Source: Euwallacea fornicatus
Lineage: Eukaryota > Arthropoda > Insecta > Coleoptera > Curculionidae
Direction: 5' to 3'
Length of the DNA: 64,000 nt
NCBI RefSeq assembly: GCF_040115645.1
Contig: NC_089576.1
Coordinates: 2,046,001-2,110,000, forward strand
The position numbers were made by a program, and so were the translations under genes. Positions 1 through 13,300 of the stretch are shown in pieces (the first letter of the stretch is position 1; each line of letters starts with the position of its first letter). The notes below the pieces were generated by a model. That model made no database searches. It saw only the letters and a program-made list of their open reading frames with translations, and was not told the origin of the DNA.

Positions 1-1269
1 TAATAACCATTAACTATATTAAATTTTTAAAGATCTGAACGCTTGGAGATAGTGAAACCACTTGAATAAGTACTTTAGCACGATTCTCGTGAAGTGTGAT
101 ACTTGACAAGAGTTAATTAAAAGGTAATGAATGCAAGATGATTAAAGGGCCACTTAAAGTCATAATCTATGTGTTCGATCTCAAATGAAAATGTGCATTC
201 ACCAAATTGACACCATTATCAATCTATAAAAGAGCAATGTGGTCAAGCTTCAGTGAATTAAATTTTGTGCCAATTAAGTCAAAATTGAGAGTGACAATCG
301 CTTTTGCATAAGTAGGATATCTAGAGACATATTTTTAAATATACGAAAATTGCAATATTTCCAAATTTACATTTTTTTTTTAATGGAATACTAGAATTCC
401 GGTGACAAAGATGTGAAAAAAATCTGGCCAAAACGTCCAGAGTTCATTGGAAACTAATTGGAAATGTTCCCGTATTTAAAGAGTCAATTTAATTGCAGAC
501 TTACAAAACTCGATGACCTTCACAGTGGCGTTAAGCTAATCACTAAGATGAGGTACTTTTTAGACATAATTATCCAACAATGAGTACTATATCAAGGGGC
601 ATATTTTTAAAAATAGGGAAATTACGATATTTCGAAATTTCCATTTTCTTTTTAAATTTAGTATTAAAATTCCAGCAGCAAACATTGTGAAGAAACAAGT
701 GTAGTTCAAATAAATCTTAAAAATTTAGTGAATTAACAATTATCTAAGAGAACATAACACAACGATTAACGTAGAAATAAAAAAAACATGAACGCCTAAA
801 AACATTTTTTTGAATATAATTTGTTTTGATAAGAAAGTACATCTAGAGTTAAAAGTCTGAAATACTTCGAAAATTTATAGCCTTATATAAATACACCGAG
901 CCTGATAAAAACGGCCGTTTCAATATTGTTCTGGAGATTACTTTTTGCCATTCCTGGTATAAAAATTCGAATAGCCATTTTTCATCGGATTCGGTATATT
1001 TATTTATAATAATCCCCAAATTTGATTAAATTAGGTCAAACAGTTGTTGAAATAATAACGAGATTTCAGAATTTTTTGATACTGATATTCGAAGTCCACC
1101 TCAAAATAGCGCCGCGTGCAAACTAAATCTGATTGTTTGCACGACAAAAAACGAGTTGTTTAATTACGTACTAAGCAATAAATAATCTGCCACTGATGAC
1201 CTTTCAAATTATTTCGCATTAGTTCCTTTATTTATTCACCTTCACATATTGAAATTACCGAAAACTCAC
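1..1269. other. No coding exon seen; probable intron of the Gpat4-like gene
   Basis: This AT-rich stretch lies immediately 3' of the last visible acyltransferase exon on the minus strand, so it should be intron, with the missing C-terminal exons lying left of the window. I found no exon matching the later acyltransferase motifs. Two imperfect direct copies of an approximately 95-bp sequence occur at about 325-415 and 598-690; both contain a run resembling catatttttaaa followed by a t-rich tract and an aattcc motif. They may be remnants of one dispersed repeat. Confidence 0.5.
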
Positions 1270-4200
1270 CAACGAATAACAACCATCACACATTAGCACG
1301 AGCACATCAATGGGGGATGTATGATTGGCCACACAAATTCCACCCTCCTTCGGCTTGTTCTCCAAATTATGATATGTGATCACACTTGATATGGCCCGAG
1401 ACAGAATCCCGAAGCACATTATCGACACATATTTGTTGACTAAACGTCTCAGATCTCTCTGCGGTATGTAACCCACTAGGGCCGTGCAAATAGTCAGCCA
1501 AAGTACCTGCAGATTTGCAGTAAAATATTTGTAAGGAAAACTTGATGGAGGTCGGTTTTTACCCCGCAAAAACAGATGATAACTCTTAGAGGAAATAAGA
1601 AGAAATAGCGCACAAAAAAACCGCACATCCAAATAAAAGTTAACTTCCATGATATGAACTCATATCCCCTATTGGTCCTTATCAGTAGGTTCCAATTTTT
1701 TAATTCTTCAGCTTCGAATCTAGAGGTGACTTGGTCCTCAATAATGGCCTCCATTCCGGCTTTGGTATAGTCCAGAATGGTGTTAAGTTCGAAATTTAGT
1801 ATTTGATCCTAAAATGACCCTAAAATATTTCAAAAAACAAAATTTGAGAGTTCTTACATTATTGGCCTTTAAGCTCTCTTCCAGAGCACTCTCGTGCACC
1901 ACTGGAACGTTTACAGCTTCCGGCAGCAGAATGTGTCTCTCCTCTCGACTGCAATAAAATTGATGATGAAGGAAAATACATCAGCAAATTACATCGAACT
2001 GACCTAATAAGATTATTCCCTCCATTAGCCACATGGCCATTGCACATTGGCTTTGGTTGGAGCTTTTTAGGGGTTTCATGAGGGACTTCCGGAGGTTCGC
2101 TGTAGCCCTCATCCTCCAAATTAGATTCTATTTTGTGTTTTCGCTTCTCGTTTTGGGCCGTTTCAATGTCTTTTCTTCCATACTAAATTAAGTAAATTAT
2201 GCGTTAACTTTCTATTATTGACGTGAGTCATGGTTGCTTCTATGAATACATTGCCGCTATTCAATCATTCTCTCAGTAATAAAAGCCACGAGGGGATCCT
2301 TTTGATTATAATTTCTTTTAAATATCGCTTAGCGGATAAAGGAAAAATGAAGAAAGACGGGTCAACTCAATGTCCATCGTCCAGGGAGATGAAATAAAAA
2401 AAAAAACTATATATTGCCGTTAGATACCAATAATTGGTCAATAAAACTAAAATATGGATGATTTATCAGCTCATAACATGAATTAGATTAAATTATGTTC
2501 GGCAATAAAACGGGATTAGAATGATAACAAGGGCTAAAACTGAGGTTTTAATTTATTAATCTTGGACACCTTATGGTTAATGTCATCCTACTTTAAAGGT
2601 TATTCGAGGACAAAGTCGAAACTTGTAAAAACAAATTAATTTATGCTTCTATCTATAGGTATGGCAGAATTCGGTGACGGTCAGTTTCCAAAACTGGCAG
2701 ATAATAACTTGTACGTGTAAACTTGACAATAAAAAACGCATGTTCACAGAACAATAAACAGAAATTTAACATGTTAAACATATTATAAGCCATTTTTGTC
2801 TATAGTAGTCAGATTTTGTTTTAATCCAGGCATAAAGTCCCCTTTACATGTTGCAATTAAGCCAATCGTGCATGTTTCAATGAGCTTCAATAGAAGCTGC
2901 ATTAATCATTTTCTCATCTCAATTGCGTACCACAATATCACTGAGATTGAGTCTGCGGTTAAAAACTACATAACAATTTTAACATTCTATGACCCGTGAC
3001 TAATAAAGTTCTTTAGACAAATGATGATAAATGTGATCCAAATTTGAATAGCAATCAGCGACTGATAAACGCACTTCTAAGTCTAATTAAATTCTAATTA
3101 TCGCGACTTGAAAAAACTACAAGTACGCCAAAACTGTATAAATTTGTATAACAATCTATGTCGCAATAATTCAAAGTAACTGTTACTTTAAAACTGGTAG
3201 TGAAAATCGCTGTTCTGCGAAAAAATAGCTGAAAATCAGTAAAATATCGAGGGGTCTATGTTCGAAAATAAGGAACTCACACATTTTGGAAGCCAAACAT
3301 ACATATTTCAATAGACCCTAATAGAAGCTATATTAAATCATCTTTTCATCTCAAATGCGTCTTACTACATCAGTGAATTTACTACTTGTTTCATATGGTC
3401 CAAACAATTTAACAGTGGTTGCCAAGATGGCCATCATGACATTATTTTGGCTCTACCAACAGTTAATTGCTAATTATTTATCAAGCTGTAAGTTGAAATG
3501 TTATTGTCCACCTTTGCAAAAGTACCAAACACCATTCAATATTATCCAATCGCTGTTAAGGTAGCTGTTCCTCGTGAAATGAGGATAATCACAATATCAA
3601 TCTGGACGTCAGTGAATCATTTTTAAAAATTGGACGTTGTCCACTGTCGTCGAATTATTTTACAAATTTTCACAAACACGTACATTCTACCGCTTCTGAT
3701 TGCAAGGTGGCTCTTAAAGGTCTCCGATGGTTTAAGAGCTGATTCTCTGGGTTGTTTTAAGAAAAAAATATTATATAAACGTATGTCTCAAAATGAGTAA
3801 ACTAACGTTTTTAAATGTCCCCATAGAAACTAATCCAAAGGATTCAGTTCTGAGTATCTGGGTGGCCTCGAATGGTTTTGGTCTACGGTTTATCAACCTA
3901 TCCAGTGACCTGCATATTTACAATGCAAATATTCCCCAGCTGTGAGACTGAACTGTGCTGGAATTTGATATTATTTTCAGCGTATATTTCCAAAGGGGCA
4001 TAATTGTTTTCTTCTCAAAACCGACTTATTTTATAAAAAAAAACAAGAGACATTTTTGGTATATTTTGAATCGGTTATTTAAAAAAACGTAAACAATTTC
4101 GAAAACACCAGTGACGTACCCCCTATTCCCTTACAAGAATTAACATGGTAACCCCTACATACGTCTATGGTTACAGTATTTATTTTTTAAAAGGAAATGT

Positions 4201-7135
4201 ACTATTTGGACTACTATGTAGGTATCACGAGATTCAATAAAATATTTTGTGCCATTTTGAAAATATGAAAAAAAAATTCTAGTTTTTAACAACAATTTGA
4301 AGAAACAACTCCTCCACCCTGTATACTTCCAGGTAAGCTTCAGACTTGCGAAACCTTGAGTATGACAAGATCAACCAGAGGGATGACTTAGTGAACAATG
4401 CGGAGGGTTTATACAGGGCGTCCAATTAACGATCTCTCGAACTTCTATGAGTTTGTGATTTCATAAAAAAATCAGTTATAGGAATTTATGAGGCTAACGA
4501 AGATAAATTTTTAAATTAATGATAACCTATAGGGTGTCCTAAAGAAGTGGGATGTCATAAACTGTCATTTATTTAAATAGGACCATTGGCATTTTTTTCG
4601 CGTGATAAAATACTCTCTTGATCATGTGTTAGTTTTTATTTATTTTTTTACCGTGGGATACAGTGAGTCGAAACTAAGACGTTTTAAAAGAAATTTTAGA
4701 CATTTGCAATACCCCATAAAAACATTAATATCGCAGTTTGCTTAAGTGCGATTTTGATAATTGTTGGATAGATTCTCGTATAAGAGCACCTTAACAAGCA
4801 TGAATATTCATTGAACCAAAAATACATACAGGGTGTTCACAATAACAACTTTAATTTTCTTAATTTTTCCAAATAGAATGGTGTGCCTTATGACGTAGAA
4901 CGAAATTAAGTCATGAATGCAGGTTTTCCCGAAATAATTAATAATTTCATTAACATTTTATACGAAAAAGTAGAAAATTTCATTTTCTTTCACTTTACGG
5001 AATAAAAAACATCGTCTTATTTGAAACCATTTGAAATTTTGAAGTTAAAATGGTGAAAACTAAAGTTGTTATTGTGACCAATTTGTTTTTGTTTTTGACT
5101 AAATGAATATTTGTGCCTAAGGTGATCTTACATTAGAATCCATCCTAAAATTATCAAAATTTCATTTAAGCTAACTGCAATGTTAATGTTTTTATAAAGG
5201 ACCGCAAAAGGTTAAAATTTCTTTTAAAACATTATCGTTTTGAGTCACTATATCCCAGGGTTTAAAAAATCTAGGAACTAATAGAAGATCAAAAGAGAAT
5301 TCTATCACATAAAAAAATACAAACCCCTTTTAAAACAATGAAACTATATGACAAGATTTGCGAAACACCCTGCAAAGTTGTCACTATTTTTACAATTTAC
5401 CTTCGTTAGCCTCATATATATTTCCACAATTGATTTTTTTATGAAACCATAAGTAAATTCATAAGAGTCTCACGGACTGTTAAATGGACATGTTATATAG
5501 TGGCTCAAGCAGACGTGATGGTTGATCTACCATAATTGATCAATGGGTGAGTCGCGTTCATATCATTTAAATATCAAACATCATTTGTCTGGTTGGATGC
5601 TAACAGAAGGCAATGAAATGCTGTCATCTTTATCTGCCATGTACATGTGTATATTTAATAATGATGATTTTATGTTAAAATTTCCCAGATTAAAAACCCA
5701 CAAATAATGTCAAATCATTGATAAAAATTGCAAGCCAAGAATTTATATAATTTTAGTGTAAATTGGCACCAATTTAACAGAAAATGATCACCTTCAAAAA
5801 GGCAAATCTAAGCTACAAATAATTTTTTGAGTTGTCATATTATACAGGGTTACCATGCAAAGTTTCCATGACTCACTGAGCAACAATTGTTGAGAGGTAT
5901 GGACTTCAAGTACATTAAAATATTATATGACACTTTCCATTCTCTATAACCAGTATGTAATAAAGTTCTTTGAAGAACTGGTGATAAACGTGATTCAGAT
6001 TTAAATAGCAAACTTTGGAGATTACTTTAAGTATATTAGGCCAAAATTGGATAAACTTTTGCATAGATAAAAATAGCAGAACCTTTTAAGTACACCATAA
6101 ACAGATTTGTTCTTCTAAGATAGAGTAAGACTAGACAATGTGCCTTGATATAAACAACTTCTGACAGTTTTTAAGTTCAACAGGGCAAATTATGATAATT
6201 CAACGCATTGTTTTGGATTTCTTGTTGTGAAAAACTTCACTTTGCACATCAAAAATAAGTAACACATTTATAGGTAATGAAAGCAGTTCAAAGTTCAAAA
6301 ATCACAGCTTGGTACGATTGCCGCCGAAATCAAAGTCCAATTTGGCATAATTTTTCAGTGCACTCAAGGAGAGCCTGATTGCCTTGTGATGGGTTTCATT
6401 ATTGGTCATGTAACTGAGTCCTGATTGAAATTAGGCATTAAGGAAATTATGTAAAATTCCAGGCAAAGTCTGCCTGGGCTTAGTTAGGTAAATCTGAAAC
6501 AAATAAATGGCAAAGACAGACAGACAATAGCCCCACGTAACTGTGTGAGAATTTTCTTAATATTTATACAGTAAATATTACGAAAAGCAAATATTATTTT
6601 AAAAATAACTAGAGAAAAATGCAAAGAAGGCTAAATGACAAGAACTGCTTTTTGTAAGCAAATATAGAGCCTCAATCCAGAATAAACTAACAACAAATCA
6701 AGCCAAAAATAAAGAGATATATACGTATATATATATAAATAAATTTGCAATTCAAAACACCACTTTGCCTCAATGTTTTCAGATTAAAAACCTCAGTTCA
6801 TATTAAAGTAAAATTTAGGCCTGTAAAGAAGCAAAACTCCCTCGTGTCATATCTCGATATATATATAATTTTAAACCTTGCTTTTGATGAGGACACTTAC
6901 AGGCCTTAATGTAAAGTAATGTTACATGAAGAATTAGCCACACCTTACAGGAATTTACTCTTTCTCAACAGCGACTTACCTCAAAAATCATCAATAGCAC
7001 TTTTACATAGAGCCGTCTCACTCCCAAAGACCTTCCTATTGAAGCCAAAAACATAATGCTTACAAGCAGCATCATAAATGGAACTAAAATGACTGAGGCT
7101 AGTAAATTTAACAGCCCCAACACCAATACAGCCAT
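1270..7135 (-). CDS. Gpat4: Glycerol-3-phosphate acyltransferase 3/4-like, five 5' exons (partial)
   Basis: Members of this family acylate sn-glycerol-3-phosphate in the ER membrane, the first step of glycerolipid synthesis. Five exons are visible on the minus strand: 6980-7135, 2004-2182, 1858-1948, 1563-1808 and 1270-1506. Phases agree (0, 2, 0, 0, 0), giving 303 residues. Exon 1 starts at an ATG and encodes a hydrophobic N-terminus (MAVLVLGLLNLLASVILVPF) followed by a basic stretch, as in GPAT3/4. Exon 4 holds the family's conserved segment around RTNRGYEFISWKLT and a second membrane segment. Exon 5 carries GGICVANHTSPIDVLVL, whose NHTSPID is the catalytic HX4D motif. The later motifs (the FPEG region) are absent because the gene runs off the left edge. 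Intron 1 is 4.8 kb and repeat-filled; the other introns are about 50 nt. GPAT3 versus GPAT4 cannot be decided. Confidence 0.92.
2850..3361. repeat. Dispersed repeat copies inside Gpat4 intron 1
   Basis: Two diverged direct copies of a roughly 60-bp segment lie at about 2868-2929 and 3299-3358. Both share tttcaat, then aatagaagct, then a catctcaa...tgcgt ending. A separate unit at about 3000-3058 (taataaagttctttag..., then aatagcaa) is repeated near 5949-6011. They look like fragments of one older interspersed repeat; no coding capacity was found. Confidence 0.4.
4414..5495. mobile_element. Foldback (long-inverted-repeat) element in Gpat4 intron 1
   Basis: The left arm (about 4414-4825) and right arm (about 5095-5495) are diverged inverted copies. 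For example the sequence near 4483-4505, gaatttatgaggctaacgaag, pairs with cttcgttagcctcatatata near 5402. The left end is TA followed by CAGGGCGTCC, matching other element ends in this window. The loop contains a second small inverted-repeat element. No transposase is encoded, so this is a non-autonomous element. Confidence 0.7.
4829..5085. mobile_element. Small MITE nested in the foldback loop
   Basis: It begins TA-CAGGGTGTTCACAATAACAAC and ends with the inverted form (gttgttattgtgacc at about 5065-5079), giving short terminal inverted repeats around an element of about 250 bp. It sits in the loop of the larger foldback element. It is too short to code for anything; the exact right boundary is approximate. 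Confidence 0.55.
5496..6979. other. Remainder of Gpat4 intron 1
   Basis: This AT-rich intronic sequence holds one further transposon-end-like motif (tatacagggttacc at about 5844) and a copy of the repeat unit seen near 3000. I see no exon on either strand. Confidence 0.4.
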
Positions 7136-7857
7136 TTGGAAAGGTTTTAACTGCTATTTTTGGCGTGAATAGAGGGGTTTAAAATGTTGATTTTGATCAA
7201 ACTATGTTCCCGTCGGCTTCATCAAGTTCCCTCTCAAAACCTCGAGTAGCAAGTATTTCAATAGTTAACTCCACGACAGTACCCGCGATAGTAATCACTC
7301 AAACAATACAATTTTTAGATATTCATAGTATAGGAAGCGTCAAATGAAAAAATTTGGCGTATTGATGACCTATTGATGACGTATGCGGTGACATCATATA
7401 TTAGTGAGGTGACTTTTTGCAGCGCCATCTACAAGTTTACGTTCAGTTAGAATACAAAAGGTAGAATGAACTGAATAGAGATTTATACAATAATTGATTT
7501 TTTTCAAATATTTTAATTCATTTTCAACAAAAAAAAGCTGTGATATTTAATCTGTTGAAAGAAAAAGTTTTGAAAACGGAGTATAAAAGATTTGACTTAA
7601 GTAAAGAATGTCGACAATTAAAAATTAAATTATTCATGAACAATTGAAACTCAGTCAGATGATTCTGACATAAACGTCAATACCGTTTCATGCCAACTTC
7701 TCTCTATACTCCTATTTCATTGCAATCAAATCTCCCAGTTTTTCCTTAAAATTTGCCCAAAACATATAACCACTTATTTTCATCAAAAACTAGGGAAAAG
7801 TTTAATAAAACTATCTGCATTGTTCCCTTTAAGTTCGCAAAAAGAAAAACATTTATC

Positions 7858-8832
7858 ATGGGTATAAAAAAATAAATTTTCTTCACATTTCACTAAAAAA
7901 GTACATTTCAGGAGAAATAGAACAATTACGCGCTTGGAGAGAAAACAACGAGAGAAAAAGCAGAGAAATCTTGGATATATGGTTCAACGGTCTCTGGCTA
8001 AAAATTAACAATCTAGGAAATGAAAGTAACACCTCGAAAATTCATTAAAAAAATACACCTGTTATCTCCTCTATTTTACAGAATTTTTGATACTTGAACA
8101 AGTTTGCATCGCTGCCTTAGATTGTCATGTTATAAAAGTGGCTGAAAAATGCATTAGCAGCTTATTAGAGGAATTCCCAAGCAGCCTCAGAGTTAGAAAA
8201 CTCCAGGCAATGTGCTTTGAAGCTAAAGAGGATTTTGAGACTGCAAGTGACCTCTTAGACACCATCATTAGTAAAGATGAGACTAATAGCACTGCCAGGA
8301 AACGTAAAGTTGCAGTTTTAAAGGCTCAAGGAAAAACTGTAGAGGCAATTAAAGAGTTGACTGATTATTTGAAAATGTAACCCTACAATAGCTAAAATAG
8401 TAATTATTAAATTAATATAATAATTTCAGATTTATGGCCGATTTTGAAGCATGGCAAGAGTTGTCTGAATTGTACATCTCAGAGCAGGACTTTAATAAAG
8501 CGGCATTCTGTGTAGAAGAACTTATTTTGCACAATCCTCATAACCATCTACTGCACCAACGATATGCAGACATAAAGTATACTCAAGGAGGTGTCGAAAA
8601 CTTAGAAATTGCAAGGTCATATTATTCTTATGCCTTGAAGATTAATCCCAAAAATATGAGAGCTCTTTATGGGCTATATTTGGTTTCCTCGGCTTTGTCC
8701 GTATCATCCAAATGTTCAGCTCAAAAGAAAAGAGAGGCAGTTAAATTGGTGGACTGGAGTATAAAAGAAATAAAAACTAAATATGCTGAGGCTGATGTAG
8801 TCGTCACAGCTCTAGCTGCTCTTGAAATATAA
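7858..8832 (+). CDS. EMC2: ER membrane protein complex subunit 2 (TPR protein)
   Basis: EMC2 is the cytosolic TPR subunit of the ER membrane protein complex, which inserts tail-anchored and multipass membrane proteins. Exons 7912-8025, 8082-8376 and 8430-8832 join in frame through introns of 54-56 nt. The protein shows family landmarks: LEQVCIAALDC, the run TARKRKVAVLKAQGKTVEAI, AWQELSELYI, NPHNHL, KYTQGG.ENLE and NMRALYGLY, matching human EMC2 order throughout. The first exon is uncertain. The simplest choice is ATG at 7858 plus one base, with a 50-nt intron 7862-7911, giving about 271 residues, slightly shorter at the N-terminus than human EMC2 (near 297). The TPR region spans roughly residues 50-230. 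It is divergent from the Gpat4-like gene, with about 720 bp between start codons. Confidence 0.93.
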
Positions 8833-8933
8833 TGTTCCTCTTATTGTATTTTATGGAGTATTGTTGGATTTAATGTTGTGTTTTTTAGTAAATAGGTTGT
8901 ATTACAAAGCAAGAAAACTGTATAAAATACATA

Positions 8934-8939
8934 AATAAA
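8934..8939 (+). terminator. Polyadenylation signal AATAAA for EMC2
   Basis: A canonical AATAAA lies about 100 nt after the EMC2 stop codon, a normal distance for a compact insect 3' UTR. Confidence 0.6.
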
Positions 8940-9324
8940 AAATGTACATCTGTTTATATGGAAATTTTGAGGATGTGTGCTAATAACCCTAATCAATGTT
9001 ACCTAAAAAAGTATCTAAACACATTTCTGTTAAAAAATACTAAGGCCAGAAAACTTCATCACCATTGTTAAAAATATAATTAAAATCCAATAACTTGAAC
9101 AATAATGCGTAAAACTATATCCTCCAACTGGTAATCTTATGTTAATTAATTGAATTTTTAAATTTTTCTATGAATATAAAAGTACTTTCCCAACTTCCAA
9201 AGATCATTAAATGGACATGAAAGGCATAACTATTATATCCATCATTAGCCTGCTCTTTTGTAGTAAATGTTGTTTGTTATTTTATTTTTTTAAGAAAAAT
9301 TATAGGTGAATCAGTCTTATTCAG

Positions 9325-9692
9325 GGACCTACAATAAACCGTATTGACATCAGGCTTGAGTGTGCAGAGACTGAGTATGCAACTGCTGATAGGACTATTT
9401 TAGACTTAAAAAATATATATTTTTCAGATGTCAAAGCTTTAATGAAGCATCTGCCATTCGAAACACACCAGGAAAAATGTGTAGTTTTCTGTGTGCATAG
9501 AAAATTAGATTTGGTAAGTCTTATATTTTTTTCATTCTTACAAGTTATATCAACATTATTTATAAGATGAATGAAAATTGTTCAATTATGGAGAAATTTG
9601 AAAATGAATGGATCGAGAAAGTAAAAGTTAATAATGCAAGATTGTATGAGAATTTGTTAAAAGTACAGAAAACTTGCTACAAATATAAATGA
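9325..9692 (+). CDS. Odorant-binding-protein-like gene fragment
   Basis: Two exons (9325-9513 and 9567-9692) join in phase 0 with a consensus donor GTAAGT. The 104-residue product has an ECAETE.ATADRTILDLKN segment, then KCVVFC (a C-x3-C pair), RKLDLMNEN, and LLKVQKTC before a stop. This order and the C-x3-C pair match the first four cysteines of insect PBP/GOBP proteins, small secreted carriers of hydrophobic ligands. A hydrophobic signal-peptide-like frame starts at ATG 9211 (MKGITIISIISLLF), but I could not join it in frame with a good splice site. The fifth and sixth cysteines are missing before the stop. It may therefore be a degenerate copy, or a gene whose first and last exons I have missed. 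Confidence 0.5.
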
Positions 9693-10341
9693 TTAGTAAA
9701 AGAAATAGACTTGTTTTTGCATTTCATTTCCAGTTGAACCTAATATGTTCATTTGCTTAATTGAAAAGAACAAAAAGGTGCAGGATAACTAAATTTCATT
9801 CAATCTGCTTTAATTTTTGTTATTGCAGACCGGACTACATAAGCTTTCCTCTTAAAAAGTCCCTGCATACATATATTTCTCATATGATTACAAGCAGATA
9901 TTTAATCCTTTTCTCCAAGATATTTTACACACCAAATTATATTTTTACAATAAATAAAATTGCACAAATATATACTTACCTTTATTCATCCATATTTAAT
10001 ATTCTTTTTACATAAATAATATAACAATCATAATGCTTTTTAAAATATTTACAACTGGAGTAAATTTCAAACGGAATAGGAACACCGCCATTTTGCTCGT
10101 AGAACATAAATGACATGTAATTAGCAGATTTCTTCTTGCAGTGCTTAGGATGTTAAACTAGAGAGAGAAAGACATATACTCGTTTGACTGCGCTAAATGC
10201 GGGGTAGTCTCAACGTTTGACTACGAAACTGTCACAGAGAGTACGACTTCTATATTGATGTTTTTCCATCTATTACTCCCAACCTGACTAATTTCAAAAC
10301 GCAAAATTTCAACACATAAAAAAATAGTTAAAAAAAATTTC
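9693..10341. other. Intergenic, no gene recognised
   Basis: This AT-rich spacer lies between the odorant-binding-like fragment and the convergent 3' end of PWP2. An open frame at 9761-10015 has low-complexity composition and no family resemblance. Nothing else was recognised. Confidence 0.5.
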
Positions 10342-13300
10342 TTATAAATCCTCAAAACTAACATTTCCGTCAGCATCTTCAGCCTCCATGCTTAAGTCAT
10401 CGTCTGAATTAACAATGTTCGTATCCTCTTCCATTTTCTCCTCTTTAAAGCGTTTTTCAGTCATATTTTTCGCTAAATTAATAACATATTCAATGGTATA
10501 TTTGTTGTAATCACACCTAAAATCAACTAGATACGGGACTTTAGAAACAAATTGAATAACTTACAGCTTTGAAATTTGCTCGTATCTTCTGATCAGACTT
10601 TTCTCTAATGCCAATAGCGCAGGCATATTCGTTTGACCGCTGATTTTCGGCCCGTGAACAGTCAGTGTGTGCTTCATCCAGTACAAATAAAATTCCAAAT
10701 GCCTGGAAGTATCTAACGCACTGGCAATAATCAATAGTAATCGTTCTATAAACCTCTCTTGTAGACTCGATATTATCAGTTGAACTATGTTTTTAAACGT
10801 ATTTTAATAATATATTAATATATTATTGGCTCCTCAACTTACCATCTCTAATAGGAACACTCTCTATAACTTCTTGGATAAGGCCTGCCTCATTGATTTT
10901 GATTGCCATAGTTAAGGCTGGAAAACATTTTTAAAAATTGTTATTTTTAAAGGGATGTTAAACAACAAACCATTAAGGTAATCTTGATCTTTAAGCGCTT
11001 GCCGGAGAGATGCGGGGGTAATTCCAATTTGCAGATCCCAAGGGTCAAATACAAGTCCAGAACTTAACGAATAAATCAACAGTCCTTCAGTGGTGGCGCT
11101 TGCCCATTGCTCTCCAGTGGGAGAGAACTGCAAAGACAATACTCTCACCTCGGGTTTACTCGCTCTACTTGACATATCTCCGGTTCGAACTCCCGGTAAT
11201 TTAATGGCAACTTTGCCGCCCTCACGCTCCTCTCTTTCCTCTACAAGGGAGATATTGCCGAATTCTGTTAATTTGCGTCTGTTTATGAAGTCCTTATAGA
11301 GAATAAAAATTAGTTTTTTTTTTGGACTTGAATTACTTCAACATACATCCACTGAATCTAATGATCGGTTTTGGGTAATTTCAAATTTCTTCATTAATAA
11401 AGCCTCCTTTACATTATATATGCATACATTTTTCGATTGTCCTCCTGCTAAGATACACTCACCATCTGCTGAATAACATAGAGTTGTGAACGATCTGCAA
11501 AATAACACAATTATTATTGTTACTTAAATTATCCTGCTTACAACTTACTTGGCCTCTAGATTTTTCTTCGCAGTAATTAAATCACTTTCAGACCTTCCGC
11601 TCCCCAAGTCGTTTCTACCTTCAATAGACACCACTTGATTAGCAGTTTTTACATTAAAAACTGATATGTGTCCATCAAGTGTGGCAACAGCTACTTCTTG
11701 ACCATTGGGGTTAAAAGTTACGAACATACCATCGGATATTAACTGTATAGTTTCGTGAGAGGAACCTTTTTCTAAGGCGTCCCAAATTTTCAAGGTTTTG
11801 TCCCAGGAGACTGAGGCCATGATCGTTGACGTTAAGCTAGGGCTGAACGTTAAACTTGCCTTCGAAAGAAACGTTTGTAAATTGCTTTTATTTCAAATTT
11901 CAACACTTACAACTGGTCCTTCATGACCCGATAAAATTTCGAGTAATCTCCCTGTTTTAACTGACCAAAGATAAATATCAAAAACATCCTGTGCACCTGC
12001 AGCTACAAAATCTCCGCTGCTATCTACACTCACACATGAGAATTGCACTGGTCTCGGAGATGTGAAAGTTTTGAAATTTCGATATCTGAGAATACCATTT
12101 TGAAATTGAAGTAACACCCAAAATATGTATTTTACGTACCTAATAACATCATAGGCCCTCACAGTTCCATCAAAGGAACAAGAAACAACGAACTTCTTGT
12201 TCCCACTAAATGAAATCCCACTAATGCAGCTTGTGTGTTCGCTGAAAGTTATGAAGCAAAATCCAGAAGCAATATTCCATAATTTAACTTTTCCATCATG
12301 ACCTCCGGTGGCTAGCAGCTGTCCATCTCCAGAATAAGCTACGCAAGACATGTTATTTGCATGACCCTGTTGCTTCATTACATGAGTTTCACCTAAAATA
12401 GACACTTTCAGTACCCAAACCAAAAACATCTTTAACATACTTTGCCATTCCCAAACTAATAACTGCCCAATTCCAGCACATCCCACAGCGATCCAGTCAC
12501 CTGTCTGATTTAAAGCTAGGGAGGAGATTTTTTCTTGGGAAATCGATAATGAGTGGATTAAGTTCATGTCTGGAGTTTCATAAATGAAAAAAGACCCTGA
12601 AGAAAAGCCTAAAATATCTTATGTAAATATATTTAGGGATTACAAAAAAGGTAAAAAATTACCAGTAACTAAAATTTTATTAGATTTATTATAGGCACAT
12701 GAAATAAGCAAGGCCTCTTTACTATCCTTCCTTGCTTCATCTGCCAAGTAATGCCTTGCAACTCTCTTATACATCAACTTATTACTCTGTGTTTCCTCTT
12801 CCTTTATTTCATTTATTTCCTCTAAAACTTTTTCAGCCTCAGCTTGACATTGCTCCAAAGATTTCTCTGTATTTACATCATCTTCTTCACTATCATTGGA
12901 GGATTTCTAATAACAATTTCATGAAAAAATTATATTTTACAACTATTATTATGACCTACAATTCTTTTAATTGAAATCTCATCTAATGCCTGCAAATCAT
13001 CAGGCTCAATTGTACACTCCCAAACACAAGTTTGGCCATTTCTGGAAATTGTAATCAGGTCGTAACTGTCCTTCTCAAAGAAACACCCAACTATGCCCTC
13101 AGTATGACTCCCCAATGAGTTTATTCTAAAGTTTTTGCATCTAAATCAGCTTTCAGTTAGTTTTTGTGTATATGAATGACATAATTTAATACTTTTCCAT
13201 TGGATATAACTTGGTTGCCATATCCTTAGAACCCACAGCTAAAATTTTAGAATCAAAAGACCAATCCAAACAAGTAGTCTCATCATATGCCCCATGAAAT

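Noticed and set aside
9761..10015. 84-codon open frame after the OBP-like fragment
   Set aside because: Composition is that of AT-rich non-coding DNA (Ile/Phe/Tyr-rich), with no family pattern and no splice context.
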